Source: Rhizophagus irregularis
Lineage: Eukaryota > Glomeromycota > Glomeromycetes > Glomerales > Glomeraceae
Direction: 5' to 3'
Length of the DNA: 64,000 nucleotides
NCBI RefSeq assembly: GCF_026210795.1
Contig: NC_089430.1
Coordinates: 930,001-994,000 of the forward strand
Shown here piece by piece: positions 1 to 11,046 of the stretch. A program made the translations under genes and the position numbers. Below the pieces are notes generated by a model that made no database searches, was not told the DNA's origin, and saw only the letters and a list, made by a program, of their open reading frames with translations. Every line of letters begins with the position of its first letter. Position 1 is the first letter of the stretch.

Positions 1-245
1 AATTGATATTGAAATGATATCAAAATGATAATAGAAATGATATTGAAACAACATCTTTAAGTTTAATTTAAAGATATCATTTCGATATCATTTTAATTAT
101 CATTTCGATATCATTTCGACATCGAATTAATATCGAAATGATATCGAAGTGATAATACTTTATTTTGATATCATATCGATATTAAATTGATATTGAAATG
201 ATATTGAAATGATATTGAAATGATATCGTTAAAATAAACTTAACG
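1..245. repeat. AT-rich GATATC palindromic repeat
   Basis: Short degenerate units built on GATATTGAAATGATATC recur in both orientations, so the block is internally palindromic and is cut by the window edge. It looks like the end of a foldback element or a satellite. No coding frame is seen. Confidence 0.7.
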
Positions 246-1429
246 ATATCGATTCTATATTGATTAAAAATGGTAAGTTTCTGTAAAGTAATTTCATTGT
301 TCGTACAAGTTTTCTAGCGAAGTTAGGTAATAGAGTTATGAGCATTCGTGATGAGATGTAAGAATTTACAAATGCGGGGAAAATAAATTCTCATTTTTTA
401 TTGTTCACAGAACCGATTCACAGCGATTAGTATATTACCGTTGTAATACAAGTATTGTCTTTTGTGAGCCAGCTATCGTTACCGTAACATTGACAACTTA
501 ATAAATTCTGCTGTCATGATCACAACTATTTACGCAGAAAATAAATCCAAACTTGAATAGAGGGTGTCTCTTGGAAAAAATTGAACCAGAAATTTGGTAC
601 CAAAGATCATGTGGAACAGCTGCGCTTACATTTATTTTCTACGCATGTAGTCAAACTAAGGAATATGATACATGAGTGAGATTGGAGGTAAAATACACAT
701 CATCAAAATGATGCTTTCGTATGGCAGGGTATTCTGCTGTGACTACTGCGTCCATAGACTGTAAATACATTAATTTTAACATACAAGTAATTTTGCTGTG
801 ATATGACAAGAGACTAACACTATCTCAAAAATGTCTATTACGTCTATGAACCACATGACTTATCTCCCATTTCCAATAAGTAGGATTTTATAGTATGACC
901 CGTAGTTAGTAAAACTTCCAAAACAACACCATCTGAGATAAGAAATGTGTGCGCACGTGTATGAGTATACATATAAGTATTCTCCAAGTGCTCTCTTGCT
1001 TCTAGCAAAATGATTGCTTGTAATCATTTTCATATGAATAACATTGGTAATCTATAGTATTTGCATGGGAATTCTTGAAATATAATACCAAGGTATAGAT
1101 AGATAATGCTATCTCATTTTTCTTTTTGTAATTCTATTCACACTGTGGGACCAAGTAAAGTGGCACATAAAAACTTGTCACATTGGTAACATATATACCT
1201 GCATTGTTTCTAGGGGTAATCAAGATATTAACTTCTATCCTTTTTTTAGATCATAGCTATGAAGAAATGCATCTCCCAAAAACTCTCATAAGCATAAAAC
1301 CAAATGTGATAGCTAAGAGGAAATACGTTGACTGTGTGTAAAAAATTTGAATCCCAAAGAGATGAGTTTCACAAAATTGCTTTGTAATACTCTCCACTTA
1401 TCGCTTAAACAAAAAATATACAATGGAGT
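246..1429. other. gene-free stretch
   Basis: Moderately AT-rich, non-repetitive DNA without a convincing ORF, RNA gene or splice pattern. Its texture matches the other gene-free stretches at 29322-31994, 38256-40358 and 45883-47434. These may be one background sequence separated by element insertions. Confidence 0.6.
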
Positions 1430-1606
1430 TATACATGCCACCCAAATTATTTTGGACTGCCGTAATTATAAGTAAAATCCCAAATTCAATTATGGCATCC
1501 CAAATTATTTTGGCACTTTACATAGTAAATTATATATAAACCGAATGAATTATGGCATCCCAAATTATAATTATGGCATCCCAAAATAATTTGGGCAGCA
1601 TGTATA
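1430..1606. mobile_element. hAT-like MITE (177 bp)
   Basis: Terminal inverted repeats of about 26 bp start TATACATGC and run to CCCAAATTATTTTGG, with two mismatches between arms. The element is flanked by an exact 8-bp direct repeat AATGGAGT at 1422-1429 and 1607-1614. An 8-bp target duplication is typical of the hAT superfamily. The interior repeats the sequence TTATGGCATCCCAAATTA and has no ORF. Class assignment rests on duplication length only. Confidence 0.75.
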
Positions 1607-1614
1607 AATGGAGT

Positions 1615-2260
1615 CTGTGATTCTGACAGTATTTTGTTGAACTATTGTTACCATTTCATGTCCTTTCAACTTTACATTTTTGTAATTTCTATTGTATTGA
1701 TCACAAGGAAACATGGCAGTGATTCCACTATTCTTCAAGTCGCCATTGACAAATAATAACTGTACATTGCTATTAAATAATGATTGACCATATAACCACT
1801 AGTTACGGCATTTATGCCTAGTCTTAGATAGCTCACGCAAAATGTTATCAAAAAAGGGTTTATGACGACATGACAATATAAACACACTCAGTAGTTTCTG
1901 ACAAATGATAGTTGATGATAATCGATAACAAAAATTACATGTTTTATCATCATCGCAATAATAACCAGTAACAACAAACAAATTTTACTGTTAAAAGGAA
2001 ATCCGTTGACCATGGTAGAAAAATCTGATTCTGAAAAACACAAACTACTATGAGGAGACTGTCGTGATTTTTCAAGGAACAAGAAAAATAATGAGGGAAA
2101 TTCCTGAAGGAGTTCTACTTTTACTAATGGTGAACTAGGCTCCGCCCAAAAAATGCTCTCTACTGTACATGTTGTAGCGAGATATTAAAGGTATTTGATA
2201 TAAAATGTATTTATATGATTTAGTGGAACTGGCTAAAGCCACTCATCTCTCCATACATAT
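1615..2260. other. gene-free stretch
   Basis: No supported gene. The short reverse ORFs at 1799-2082 have no recognisable domain and overlap each other. This is background DNA up to the left end of element E1. Confidence 0.6.
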
Positions 2261-2399
2261 CACTGGTTGAAATAGTCCAAATCGGCTAGAAATCGGATGT
2301 CCGATTTTAGGCCGAATTTGGTGATAAAGATGGCCGATTTATTAATTTAGGTAAAGTTCTGATTGGCAGGCCGATCGATGCCGATCAGAATATCCAAAT

Positions 2400-2990
2400 T
2401 GTATCTGAATTGCTTAGTATTTTTGATCCGAATTGTTTAAAAAAATATATTCATAAATTTACCAAATTGCAGTGAATTTATTCTGAATTATGATAAATTT
2501 TAATAAATTGTGATAAATTTTAATCTGAATTGCAGTAAATTTTAATCTGAATTGCAGTAAATTTTAATCTGAATTGCAGTAAATTTTAATCTGAATTGCA
2601 GTAAATTTTATTCTGAATTGCAGTAAATTTTATTCTGAATTGCGGTAAATTTTATTCTGAATTGTGGTAAATTTTCTATTCTGAATTGCGGTAAATTTTA
2701 TTCTGAATTGCAGTAAATTTTAATCTGAATTGCAGTAAATTTTTTATTCTGAATTGCGGTAAATTTTATTCTGAATTGCGGTAAATTTATTCTGAATTGC
2801 GGTAAAAATTTAATGAATTGCGGTTAATTTTATTCTGAATTGCGTCTAAATTGCAGTAAATTTTATTCTGAATTATGGTATATTTGCAGTAAATTTTATT
2901 CTGAATTGCGGTAAATTTGCAGTAAATTTATTTCGAATTGTAATTAATTTTTTTCTGAATTAAGACAAATTTATTTTGAATTATGGAAAA
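2400..2990. repeat. E1 left subterminal tandem repeat
   Basis: About 25 copies of a 21-23 bp unit, consensus CTGAATTGCAGTAAATTTTA, with small length variants. Subterminal repeats are usual in CACTA elements, where the accessory protein binds. Noncoding. Confidence 0.85.
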
Positions 2991-3377
2991 TTCTAATACT
3001 AATAATTTGGAATATTAATTATATATATATGGGTTCTGTGCTAGGAAAATCGAGGTACGAAAGGCGCAGTATAATTTGAGATAAACAATGATAAACAATA
3101 GCATTACACAATCCAGGCATTTTTTGCCAATAAAAAATGGTTCTAATTTTAGGTATGATGATCTACATCACATGATTTAGTTTTGTATTACAGAGAATTT
3201 TGCTATCAATTTAACCTTCTGAAACATTGTTACACTAATTTTTTTTTCTTTAATGGCTTGGACGACTTGAACCTAAACCAAAAAATTTTTGGTAGGTGTT
3301 GCATCATTTTTTGTGTTTGTTCATTTATTTTTTTGCTTTCTTTCGTTATTATTAACTATTATTTCTTTTTTTTATAG

Positions 3378-3546
3378 GTTTATAGACTTTCAGAGCTTTT
3401 CAAATGGCCTCCTTTTTTATTGGAACGGTATATTTCTTTTTTTTTTTGTTTTTTTTTTATTATAGAAATGGTACTAACATTCTACTTTTTTTATAGGCTG
3501 GACCTCTAAAAGTCTAAACTTTCCAGAATAGGTTATTGTGGGAACG
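3378..3546 (+). other. candidate 50-nt leader exons of the DUF7869 element
   Basis: Two segments of exactly 50 nt (3378-3427 and 3497-3546) are each preceded by a T-rich tract ending TATAG, and each ends GGAACG before GT. The intron between them (3428-3496) contains TACTAAC, the canonical branch point. They look like noncoding leader exons of the transposase gene. Splicing is inferred from sequence only. Confidence 0.4.
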
Positions 3547-3945
3547 GTGCTGGCGTTCCACTTCAGAAGTTTTTTATAAAAAGAGGAAAGAAATACAGGT
3601 ACATCTTTACTTATGGGAGTATAATATTCCGTATAATAAAACATCATTACTTTTTATTTTTTGGGAGGGTTTATTTTAATGAAAATTTGTTTATCTCATG
3701 AAACAGCCTATGAAAAAGGAAAGGAAATACTTTATGAAGCATAATACTCCGAATCCTTATGGAAATTCTTTCTTTTTTAAGCTCTTTCTATTTTTTTTAA
3801 TAAAAAGGATTACTTTTTTTTATTTTTTTGTTTTTACTTTTACTTTTAAAGTTTATTTTAATAAAAATATTTATTTTACAGATATTTTTTATTTTTTAAC
3901 GAAATTTTTTTGGTTTCTTTTTTAATAAAATTTATCACAATTTCA

Positions 3946-5715
3946 ATGAGTTCCGCAACGCCTGTTTATAATTTTATCGAGTTAGGATTAGAAGAATATA
4001 AGGAAAATGAAATGGTACTTGATGTGGTACATGATTTAATAACATTTTTTAAAGATTTTACAAACTGTACTTGCCGAAATTCTTCTAATAAAAAAGATCT
4101 AAGAACCTGTTTTGAAAAAGTAGGATTTAAGCGTTTTTTTGAAAGACACTTGGAATTAAAAGCATTAGAAAAACATGAATTTGAACTTCATATAAAAAGC
4201 CAATTAATGGTCTTTGAAATTTCAAATGAAAAAGATGAAAAAAACGAAAAAGATAAAAAATCACGTCATTCATATCGATATAGCTTTAATATATCTTTAC
4301 CACTTTGTAAACCTGCCTATATGAAATTATGCAATTTAAATGATTATAAACTTTTAACTTTACAAACTCATCTTCAAGAAAATGGATTAATTGAGCATAC
4401 TCATGGCAATACTGGACGTGTTTCAAGGCGAAATTCTAAAGTCTTTGTTGATTTCAATATAACATCTTCTGTTAAAGAATATTTAGTACAATATGGAACT
4501 ATTTATGGTTTACCATCTCCTATGAGACATCGTAATGATTCTGGAAATTTTATATATCTTCCAACTGGTGAAAATTATACTTCAATATATAAGAAATACA
4601 AAGAAGATTTTTATCTTGAACATGATGAAAGTGAAACTATCATTTCTTATTCTACATTTCGTAGACTTTGGCACGAATTAATACTTAATCTCAAATTCCA
4701 ACCTTCTGCATCTGATCTTTGTGAAAAGTGTGTAGAATTCAAAGCAAAAATGCAAGCAGCGAAAAGTGATATTGATAAATACAATATTATAAAAGATCAA
4801 TATGAAGAACACCATAAAGCAGCAGATCTTGAACGAAAACATTATAATGATAATATCGAAAAAAGCAAACAGGATTTATCTATAGCACATATTTGTTATG
4901 ATTGGGCACAAAATGTATCAATTCCATATTCACCACAGCAAGTTGGATCAATTTTTTTTAAAACAGCCTATGCTATTCATTTATTTGGTGTTTGCAAAAC
5001 CGAAGGTGGAGAAAATAGACAAATAAATTTTGTTATTACGGAAGATGAATTTCCTAAAAGTGTGTCAAAAGGGGCTAATACAACATTAAATATGGTTTAT
5101 CAAGCAATTAAAACATTTGTTAAAGATGGAAAAAAAGATTTACATATTACATGTGATAATTGTATCGCACAAAATAAAAACAATTTATCACTTTTTTTTT
5201 GGTCTTGGTTGAGTATGTTAGGTTGGTATAATAATATAACAATTAACTTTATGATACCAGGTCATACAAAATTCATTTGTGATTCATTTTTTGGACATAT
5301 AAAAAAAACTTATCGAAATCAAAAAGTTAATACTGTAGATGATATTGAAGATATTGTAAATAATTCATCAAAAGGTAATGAAGGACTTAGGTATAATGGT
5401 GGAATTGGATGGAAGTGGTTTGATTATCAAAATTTTTTTTCAAAAAATAATTTTATAAATTTACTCCATATAACAAAATATTATCATTTTCGTTTTAGTA
5501 ATTTATCAGAAGATTTAGAAAAAGTTTATTGTTCTGAAAATTCTGGTGGTGTTGAAATTTGCCATAAGCTTTTACGTGATGATAATAATTTTAATATAAA
5601 TGAAAAATTAGATATTTTGGATGTTATGCATATATCTGAAGAAAGAAAAAAATATTTATATCAAAAAATTCGTCAACATATAGAAGATCCATACAAAGAT
5701 GTTTATTATCTTTGA
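3946..5715 (+). CDS. DDE-type transposase, DUF7869-like
   Basis: Predicted protein of 589 residues. I chose the ATG at 3946 (MSSATPVYNF) because the upstream 12 codons are low-complexity and intron-like. The central and C-terminal part has three spaced acidic motifs of an RNase-H-like fold: ICYDWAQN at 4890-4913, ITCDNCIAQNKNN near 5147-5185, and PGHTKFICDSFFGHIKK near 5258-5308. A Cys pair (DLCEKC) precedes a charged coiled segment at 4715-4880. The DNC-x-QNKN motif is typical of DUF7869 proteins, found in eukaryotic transposons. The frame is fully open and the TIRs nearly match, so this may be the least damaged DNA-transposon gene here. A 5' coding exon upstream cannot be excluded. Confidence 0.75.
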   Translation: MSSATPVYNFIELGLEEYKENEMVLDVVHDLITFFKDFTNCTCRNSSNKKDLRTCFEKVGFKRFFERHLELKALEKHEFELHIKSQLMVFEISNEKDEKNEKDKKSRHSYRYSFNISLPLCKPAYMKLCNLNDYKLLTLQTHLQENGLIEHTHGNTGRVSRRNSKVFVDFNITSSVKEYLVQYGTIYGLPSPMRHRNDSGNFIYLPTGENYTSIYKKYKEDFYLEHDESETIISYSTFRRLWHELILNLKFQPSASDLCEKCVEFKAKMQAAKSDIDKYNIIKDQYEEHHKAADLERKHYNDNIEKSKQDLSIAHICYDWAQNVSIPYSPQQVGSIFFKTAYAIHLFGVCKTEGGENRQINFVITEDEFPKSVSKGANTTLNMVYQAIKTFVKDGKKDLHITCDNCIAQNKNNLSLFFWSWLSMLGWYNNITINFMIPGHTKFICDSFFGHIKKTYRNQKVNTVDDIEDIVNNSSKGNEGLRYNGGIGWKWFDYQNFFSKNNFINLLHITKYYHFRFSNLSEDLEKVYCSENSGGVEICHKLLRDDNNFNINEKLDILDVMHISEERKKYLYQKIRQHIEDPYKDVYYL

Positions 5716-6223
5716 TATATTTGTATTTTTTATTATTTTTCTTAAATAAAAAAAGAAATTACTAATTTAAAGTTATAAATTCCTTAAAAAATTAATTTAC
5801 TACCTATTGATCAATTGAAATAACTACCTATCAATGCTGAATTGATTAATATTAGATGTATTATGATGAGATAAGTCTAATAAGCTATTATCTGTCTTTG
5901 TATGATCGATAGGTAATGAATTACGGTACTTCGATTTTTCAAAAAAATGTATGTCGATCATTTCCAAATCTATTTTTAGATTTTATGGCTGATTGTTACA
6001 CAAAAAATTGATGATTTTTAAACTTCGATTTATTAATTTTGATAATAAGATAATATGCTATAAAATTTGCACCAAATGATTCTCATATGTCTCAGATTCA
6101 GATGCACAAAAAATCTCAATTTTGGTAAAAAATATCTCTAACCCTTATTTTCCTAGCACAAAACCCATATATAGATTTTTGACGAAAAAAAGAAAGTTTT
6201 CTACCAAATTAATTCAGATTCGT

Positions 6224-8477
6224 TCATTGTGCGTCGTCCATATGTAAATCAGAATCTGAATTATTATGATTGTCACCAACCGTTGATTTTGATGGTTTTT
6301 CTTCTCCTTCCTTGTTATGGTCTTCATCATTTTCAGTGGTGTTGCCAGTTGCTGGTGTTGTCCCTCTACTAACTTCTTCTTCTTCTTCATCATATTCAGT
6401 GATTAAACCCTGATCGATATCAGTATCGAATATTAAATCTTGTTGTTGTACGATATAAGACCATTCGGGAGCATTCGATGGATGTGGTCGGTCGTATTTT
6501 TGTACCTCATCATCGTATCTACGTTCGCGTATTAATTTTGACTTATTTGACGAGTGTACATCGAGTACATTTCATAGCAAATTTTTAAGCTGAAGAAACA
6601 ATAAAATATAAAAATTAAATCCAGTGATTTGTCTGAAAAATCAAGATTCAGAAGTTCTAACCTCATCAGATCTCCACAAATAGTCGTAAATAGCGATTAT
6701 GGACTTTGTTGGGTCTTCTTCGTCTGTCTCGCTTATTTTTGGAGAATGAAATAAGCGATTGGATAACATCTTTAGTAATCTACGCTTATCATATTTTGTT
6801 GTCTGTTCATCGTCAAAACTATATAATCTCTTTGCCGTCTTCATTCGGCAGATTTTCTTCTAAAATACGTTATAATTTGAATAAAATTCAATATATAATC
6901 GGAATAAAATTCAGCATAATAATTATAAATCATTACTAACGTCGTGTACTCGATTGTTTGAGTGCACCCAGTGTTTATTTTCATCGGCTTTTCCCCTATC
7001 CATTAATCTTTGATGAGAATGACGAGACTTGTGGAGATAACCCAACCATTTTGTAAGTTGCTTATTCAAAGCGGAAAAACACGGAGAAAGGGCTGAACGC
7101 AATTCAGGGACTAGCTTATGACAAATCTTGAGATTTTTCACGCTATTGAACGTTTTATTGTAATCTAGTCCTCGAGTTTCATTGATGGTTTTCAAAATAG
7201 ACTTCATTTCAGCCTAAATATAACAATCAAATAATGATAACCGGTACTTAATTACTCAATACTGCAATTTTAAATAACTGAATCAGACAAATAAAATTAA
7301 TATACTTTAGCTTCTTTTTCGTCGTACTCATCATTATTGTTAGAATCAGACCGTTCTTCCTCCGATTCTTCCTCGTATCGCTCAGACTTTTTTGTCTTAA
7401 TTCTTTTTGGACATTTTGCCGGCTGTTCGAGATCCGTCTGCCTATGAATGGCTTTAGGCAGATGGATTTTCGAATACCTGTTTAAGCTTTCGCATAGATC
7501 GTCATTCTTGTCTGCAAAGGCCTTGTTTATTCGAGTCAAAAAATGATTTTCATCGAATAATCGGTTATTTTCGCGTTGAAGCTTTGCATTCTCTACTTGT
7601 ACTTCTTCAATTTGTTTCTTTAATTTTAGATTTTCTAAATAAAGAATTTTATTAATAGTAATATTTTTTTACGAATAATTCTGAATTTATACGAATGAAG
7701 TCAAAATCGTAACTGCTTCTAAATCAGTATCGTCATCATCGATCATCCTTTCATTACCTTGATCGTTTTTAACCACTAATACGAATTTTTGTGGAATTCA
7801 AATATTCCCATATCATTTTTTCATTTCCGATAACATCTCTTGTTGATCTATAAAAATTATTAATTATCGTACATGTCAATCAGCAATTTTCCAAAATTCA
7901 ATTACCTTTAGGAATATTTGGCGGTTCAATTTCAATAACCTCATCGTCAGACTCTTCTTGAGTCGGCTTAGTCGACTTTGCAGATTTGAGGATTGACTTA
8001 ATGGGTTACGATTTTCTAGTCGACTTATTGGTTTTGTCAATCGTATCATTCAGATTACTTTCTTCTTCTGTTCTTCCCCATTGACGATTAGATTCTTCGT
8101 CAGGTGTTTCTTCTTAAAACCTTTGCTGCTTTTGTTTGTTTGACTTAGTGAGTGACGATTTGCTAGTCGACTTATTGGTTTTGTCAATCGTTTCATTTGG
8201 ATCACTTTCTTTTTCCGCTCTTCTCCATTGACGATTAGATCCTTCGCTCGGTGTTTCTTCTTGAAACCTTTGCTGCTTTTGTTTGTTTGACTTGGTGGGT
8301 GACGATTTGCTAGTCGACTTATTGGTCTTGTCACTCGTCTCATTCGGATTACTTTCTGCTTCCGTTCTTTCTTGTTGATGATTAGATCCTTTGTCAGGTG
8401 TTTGTTCTTGAAACCTCTGTTGCTTTTGTTTGTTATTTTTTTTATTGTTTTTTTTTATTATTGCTATTATTTGACAT
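6224..8477 (-). pseudogene. E1 accessory (TNPA-like) gene, spliced, decayed
   Basis: Leftward gene with about five exons. It begins with ATG at 8477, and a length change in the following A-run breaks the frame. The N-terminal part has three 49-residue repeats rich in Gln, Lys and Ser (7985-8450). An acidic block follows (7300-7420), then a mid region (6923-7207), then 6641-6844 with HSPKISETDEEDPTKS and YLWRSDE, then an acidic tail ending at 6224. In-frame TAA codons at 8114-8116 and near 8009 disrupt the repeats. It is homologous to the E2 gene at 18582-20998 (shared HSP and WRSDE blocks, same place and strand). By analogy with CACTA elements it may be the DNA-binding accessory protein; that role is inferred. 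Confidence 0.6.
7985..8450 (-). repeat. 147-bp repeats within the E1 accessory gene
   Basis: Three tandem copies of a 147-bp unit (49 codons), each containing the block NKQKQQRFQEETP followed by DKTNKSTSKSSPTKS. The copies keep the reading frame apart from stop codons in the last one, so expansion happened while the region was coding. Confidence 0.75.
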
Positions 8478-8574
8478 TTTATATTCACTCAATATTCGTT
8501 TAAAAAATCGAAGCGGGTTCAATATCGTCATATCGTCCTATTTATAAATTTAAAAATCATCAATTAATTAATAA

Positions 8575-8857
8575 GAAAATCGTTAGCGTTCTACTGCGTT
8601 GATTTCTTGATTGAAAAATCAACTATAAATCATAATTAAAAAAGACAAATCAATTAATTAATAAGAAAATCGTTAGCGTTCTACTGCGTTGATTTCTCAA
8701 GGAAAATCAACTATAAATCATAATTAAAAAAGACAAATCAATTAATTAATAAGAAAATCGTTAGCGTTCTACTGCGTTGATTTCTCGATTGAAAAATCAA
8801 CTATAAATCATAATTAGAAAAGACAAATAAATTAATTAATAAGAAAATCGTTAGCGT
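8575..8857. repeat. 88-92 bp tandem repeat, left block
   Basis: Tandem units containing CGTTAGCGTTCTACTGCG, a small hairpin around TTGATTT...AAATCAA, and ATTAATTAATAAG. The block continues at 15302-15850 on the far side of the Ty3 element, so the retrotransposon landed inside it. In emptied E1 it is the spacer between the two divergent genes. Confidence 0.85.
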
Positions 8858-9423
8858 TGTTAACCGATTAGGTACGTTGAATAGATTAACTATGATTTGC
8901 AGTCAGGGAGATTAAGTACGTTTAACTATGACTGAAATCCAATCAAACAAGACACGCTTAAAGTAGGGAGTTCGTTTATAGTGTAAAAGGTTATACTTTA
9001 TTATAGAACTTTATAATTACAAGAATAAGAATTAAGGAACTAAAGGTAAACTAATTCGAACTGAAGGAACTTAACTTATAACGAAGGAAAATACCAACGT
9101 TATTTATATAAAAGTTACTACATATAAAGATATAATAAATATAATAGATATAATAAATATAAGAAATATAACTAATATAATAAATATAACTAATATAATA
9201 AATATAACTAATATAATAAATATAATAAATAAATTAAATATAATAAATAAAATAATTATATCGATTATATTAAATATAATTAATATAATAAATATAATAG
9301 AAATAATAGGCTAAGTAGGCTGCGGCTAGGTCGGCTTGGTACAGTTAGGCACAGTAGATCCTAATTTTCCACATGATCTTCTGGCGTAGTAAATTGTAAC
9401 TCTACACGTGACTAGGGGTAACA
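8858..9423 (-). repeat. 3' LTR
   Basis: 566 bp, TG...CA type on the coding strand (TGTTACCCC...GGTTAACA). The central part is (TAATAAATA)n low-complexity. It is essentially identical to 14736-15301. Confidence 0.93.
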
Positions 9424-9436
9424 GGTTCCTCCTCTT
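9424..9436 (-). other. polypurine tract
   Basis: AAGAGGAGGAACC on the minus strand directly abuts the 3' LTR start, the expected primer site for plus-strand DNA synthesis. Confidence 0.7.
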
Positions 9437-9848
9437 AATTTGCAGCTCCTGTGAAAATCAATAAATTATTTCTAAGTCTCCTTATCTGAGGTCTGGTAAT
9501 TTTTCTAATAACTTGGACGTCTAGTTTCTTCGTCCTTAAGATTTGTTCTGGAAAAAACTCAAAAATATCAAAAGTCTTTTCTACAATTGTTGCATAATGT
9601 AATGACATTTTATGCTTGTATTTCAATCGTTCGCTAGGAGTTGGTAGTTGGTCTAGGAGTTGTCCTAAATAGAAAGAGTTAATCATCGCCAATCGTGTAT
9701 CTTTTAGTCGTATTGACTTCGTTACACTTCTCAGAGTTGCAGAGAATTTAACTTGGAAATCTTCTTCTTCCATGTAGGGCGGTGGTGGAAAATTAATTTC
9801 CTCTGAAGTTGTTTGTTGAATATCTTCTAATATTTCTGAAAAATCCAT
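9435..9848 (-). CDS. 137-residue accessory ORF of the Ty3 element
   Basis: Sense-strand ORF lying 3' of integrase, where some LTR elements carry an extra gene. It is soluble-looking: an acidic N-terminus (MDFSEILEDIQQ), a proline run FPPPPY that resembles a PPxY motif, then a basic, probably helical body rich in Lys and Arg. There is no signal peptide or membrane segment, so it is not an envelope-type protein. It does not look like Gag: no CCHC zinc knuckle is present. It starts 502 bp from the oppositely oriented ORF at 10351, and the two probably share a promoter region; a TATA-like stretch lies near 9893. I do not recognise the family. Confidence 0.55.
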   Translation of the reverse strand: MDFSEILEDIQQTTSEEINFPPPPYMEEEDFQVKFSATLRSVTKSIRLKDTRLAMINSFYLGQLLDQLPTPSERLKYKHKMSLHYATIVEKTFDIFEFFPEQILRTKKLDVQVIRKITRPQIRRLRNNLLIFTGAAN

Positions 9849-10082
9849 TTTTCTTCAAGCGGTTTAAACTCTTTTGTCAACTTATCCACATCTATATATA
9901 TGTTTTAAATTCCTGTAGATCATTTTGCTGATTAGATTTTTGTTTATTTCTGATGAGGTTTTTGTATTACTTATCATGTTTCACTACATCTATCAGTTAT
10001 TTTTAGCGCTTAAATTATTTAACCGCGTTTTTCTATTTTAAGATTATTTTTCCTTGTTCTAAAAATATCTTCACATTTTTCT

Positions 10083-10098
10083 CTAGAACTTTCCAGAA
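10083..10098 (+). promoter_or_regulatory. heat-shock-element-like site
   Basis: GAActTTCcaGAA at 10086-10098 has three perfectly spaced inverted GAA units, the binding pattern of HSF. It lies about 130 bp upstream of a TATA box and 250 bp upstream of the antisense ORF start. Function is inferred. Confidence 0.45.
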
Positions 10099-10224
10099 AT
10101 ATTTTCAAAAATGATTTTTGCGCGTCTTACGCATCCACATTTTTCATAATTTTTCGCGTCGTGATTTTTCATAATATTTTTGTTGTGCCTGATCTTAACG
10201 TGTTTTCGCGTCGTGCCTATTTCT

Positions 10225-10233
10225 TATATAAAG
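10225..10233 (+). promoter_or_regulatory. TATA box of the antisense gene
   Basis: TATATAAAG lies 118 bp before the ATG at 10351, followed by a pyrimidine-rich leader typical of a fungal promoter. Confidence 0.5.
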
Positions 10234-10350
10234 TCTAAATTTTTCCCTTTCTCTTTATCTTATCTTCACGTAAAATCTTTGATATTATCCCAAAATTTTT
10301 TCCAAAATTTTCTTTGTCTACCTATCTATCTATCTACCAATCTATCTATC

Positions 10351-11046
10351 ATGACTTGTCGTCGATCTAATACCTCACGTCAGAAGTCTCGAGCAAGATT
10401 TCAAAGGCTTAAAGAAGCGCGTAAGATGAAAGTTCGTCAACTTGAAGGTGGGTATTGTACGCAAGGTTCTTAAGATGTTTCTTGAACGGTATGATTGCCT
10501 GTAGACAAGGTTTCGACCTTATATCCAGTTCTTGAACGGTTGATTTTGCGCAGCTTGTAGACGGGGTACTTGTACTTCTAGGATATTTAAGTCTTGAAAG
10601 GCCTCTACTTGTAGAACTCTTTTGTGCTATCGATTTATCCACTTAGTTTTTAACTAACTTGGAGTGACCATAAATCTCCATTTTTATTTTTAATAGAGGA
10701 TCTTACGAAGGCTAAGGAAGAAAAAGAAGATCTTCAAGAGAAATTTGAAAGCTTGCTTGAAATGGGGACTCATAAGAATCTCGATACTGAGTTCCATAAT
10801 AAACTCTGGGCTGAAGAGCAGCGAAAATTATGGGAAGCCCAAAAATTAATCATCGATCAGCAACGAACGATAGAAGGTCTGGAAGAAGGAGTTTGTCAAT
10901 TAATTTCACATAATATAAGCTTGCAGAGTAGTAGAAGTCGTGCTGAAGCAGCATTTGAAGAAACAAAGCAAATGCTTTTTGAGGAATGTAATATAATTTT
11001 GTCAAACGGTTCTACTTCTAATCCTAGTTATGAAGAAGTTGATTAA
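10351..11046 (+). CDS. antisense spliced bZIP-like protein in the Ty3 element
   Basis: Two exons, 10351-10447 and 10697-11046, join in frame (447 nt, 148 residues). The intron is GTGGGT...TTTAATAG. The N-terminus is strongly basic (SRQKSRARFQRLKEARKMK). Across the splice it continues directly into a charged coiled coil (QLEEDLTKAKEEKEDLQEKF), and a second coiled segment lies near 10840-10990. A basic region next to a coiled coil resembles bZIP factors, but the N-x7-R spacing is one residue short, so the assignment is tentative. It runs opposite to pol, has its own TATA box and is absent from canonical Ty3 elements. A captured host gene or an element regulator are both possible. Confidence 0.55.

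Larger units (their letters stand above)
3031..6166. mobile_element. DUF7869-type DNA transposon inside E1
   Basis: Near-perfect terminal inverted repeats begin GGGTTCTGTGCTAGGAAAAT at the left; the right inverse has T for C at position 6. They enclose one 590-residue ORF. The flanks are both (AT)n, so the target duplication (ATAT or TA) cannot be fixed. The element lies between the left subterminal repeats and the accessory gene of E1, so it inserted into E1. Confidence 0.8.

Noticed and set aside
10409-10642. 77-codon minus ORF over the intron of the antisense gene
   Set aside because: Overlaps a well-supported spliced plus-strand ORF and has no motif; sense-strand remnant is possible but unsupported.
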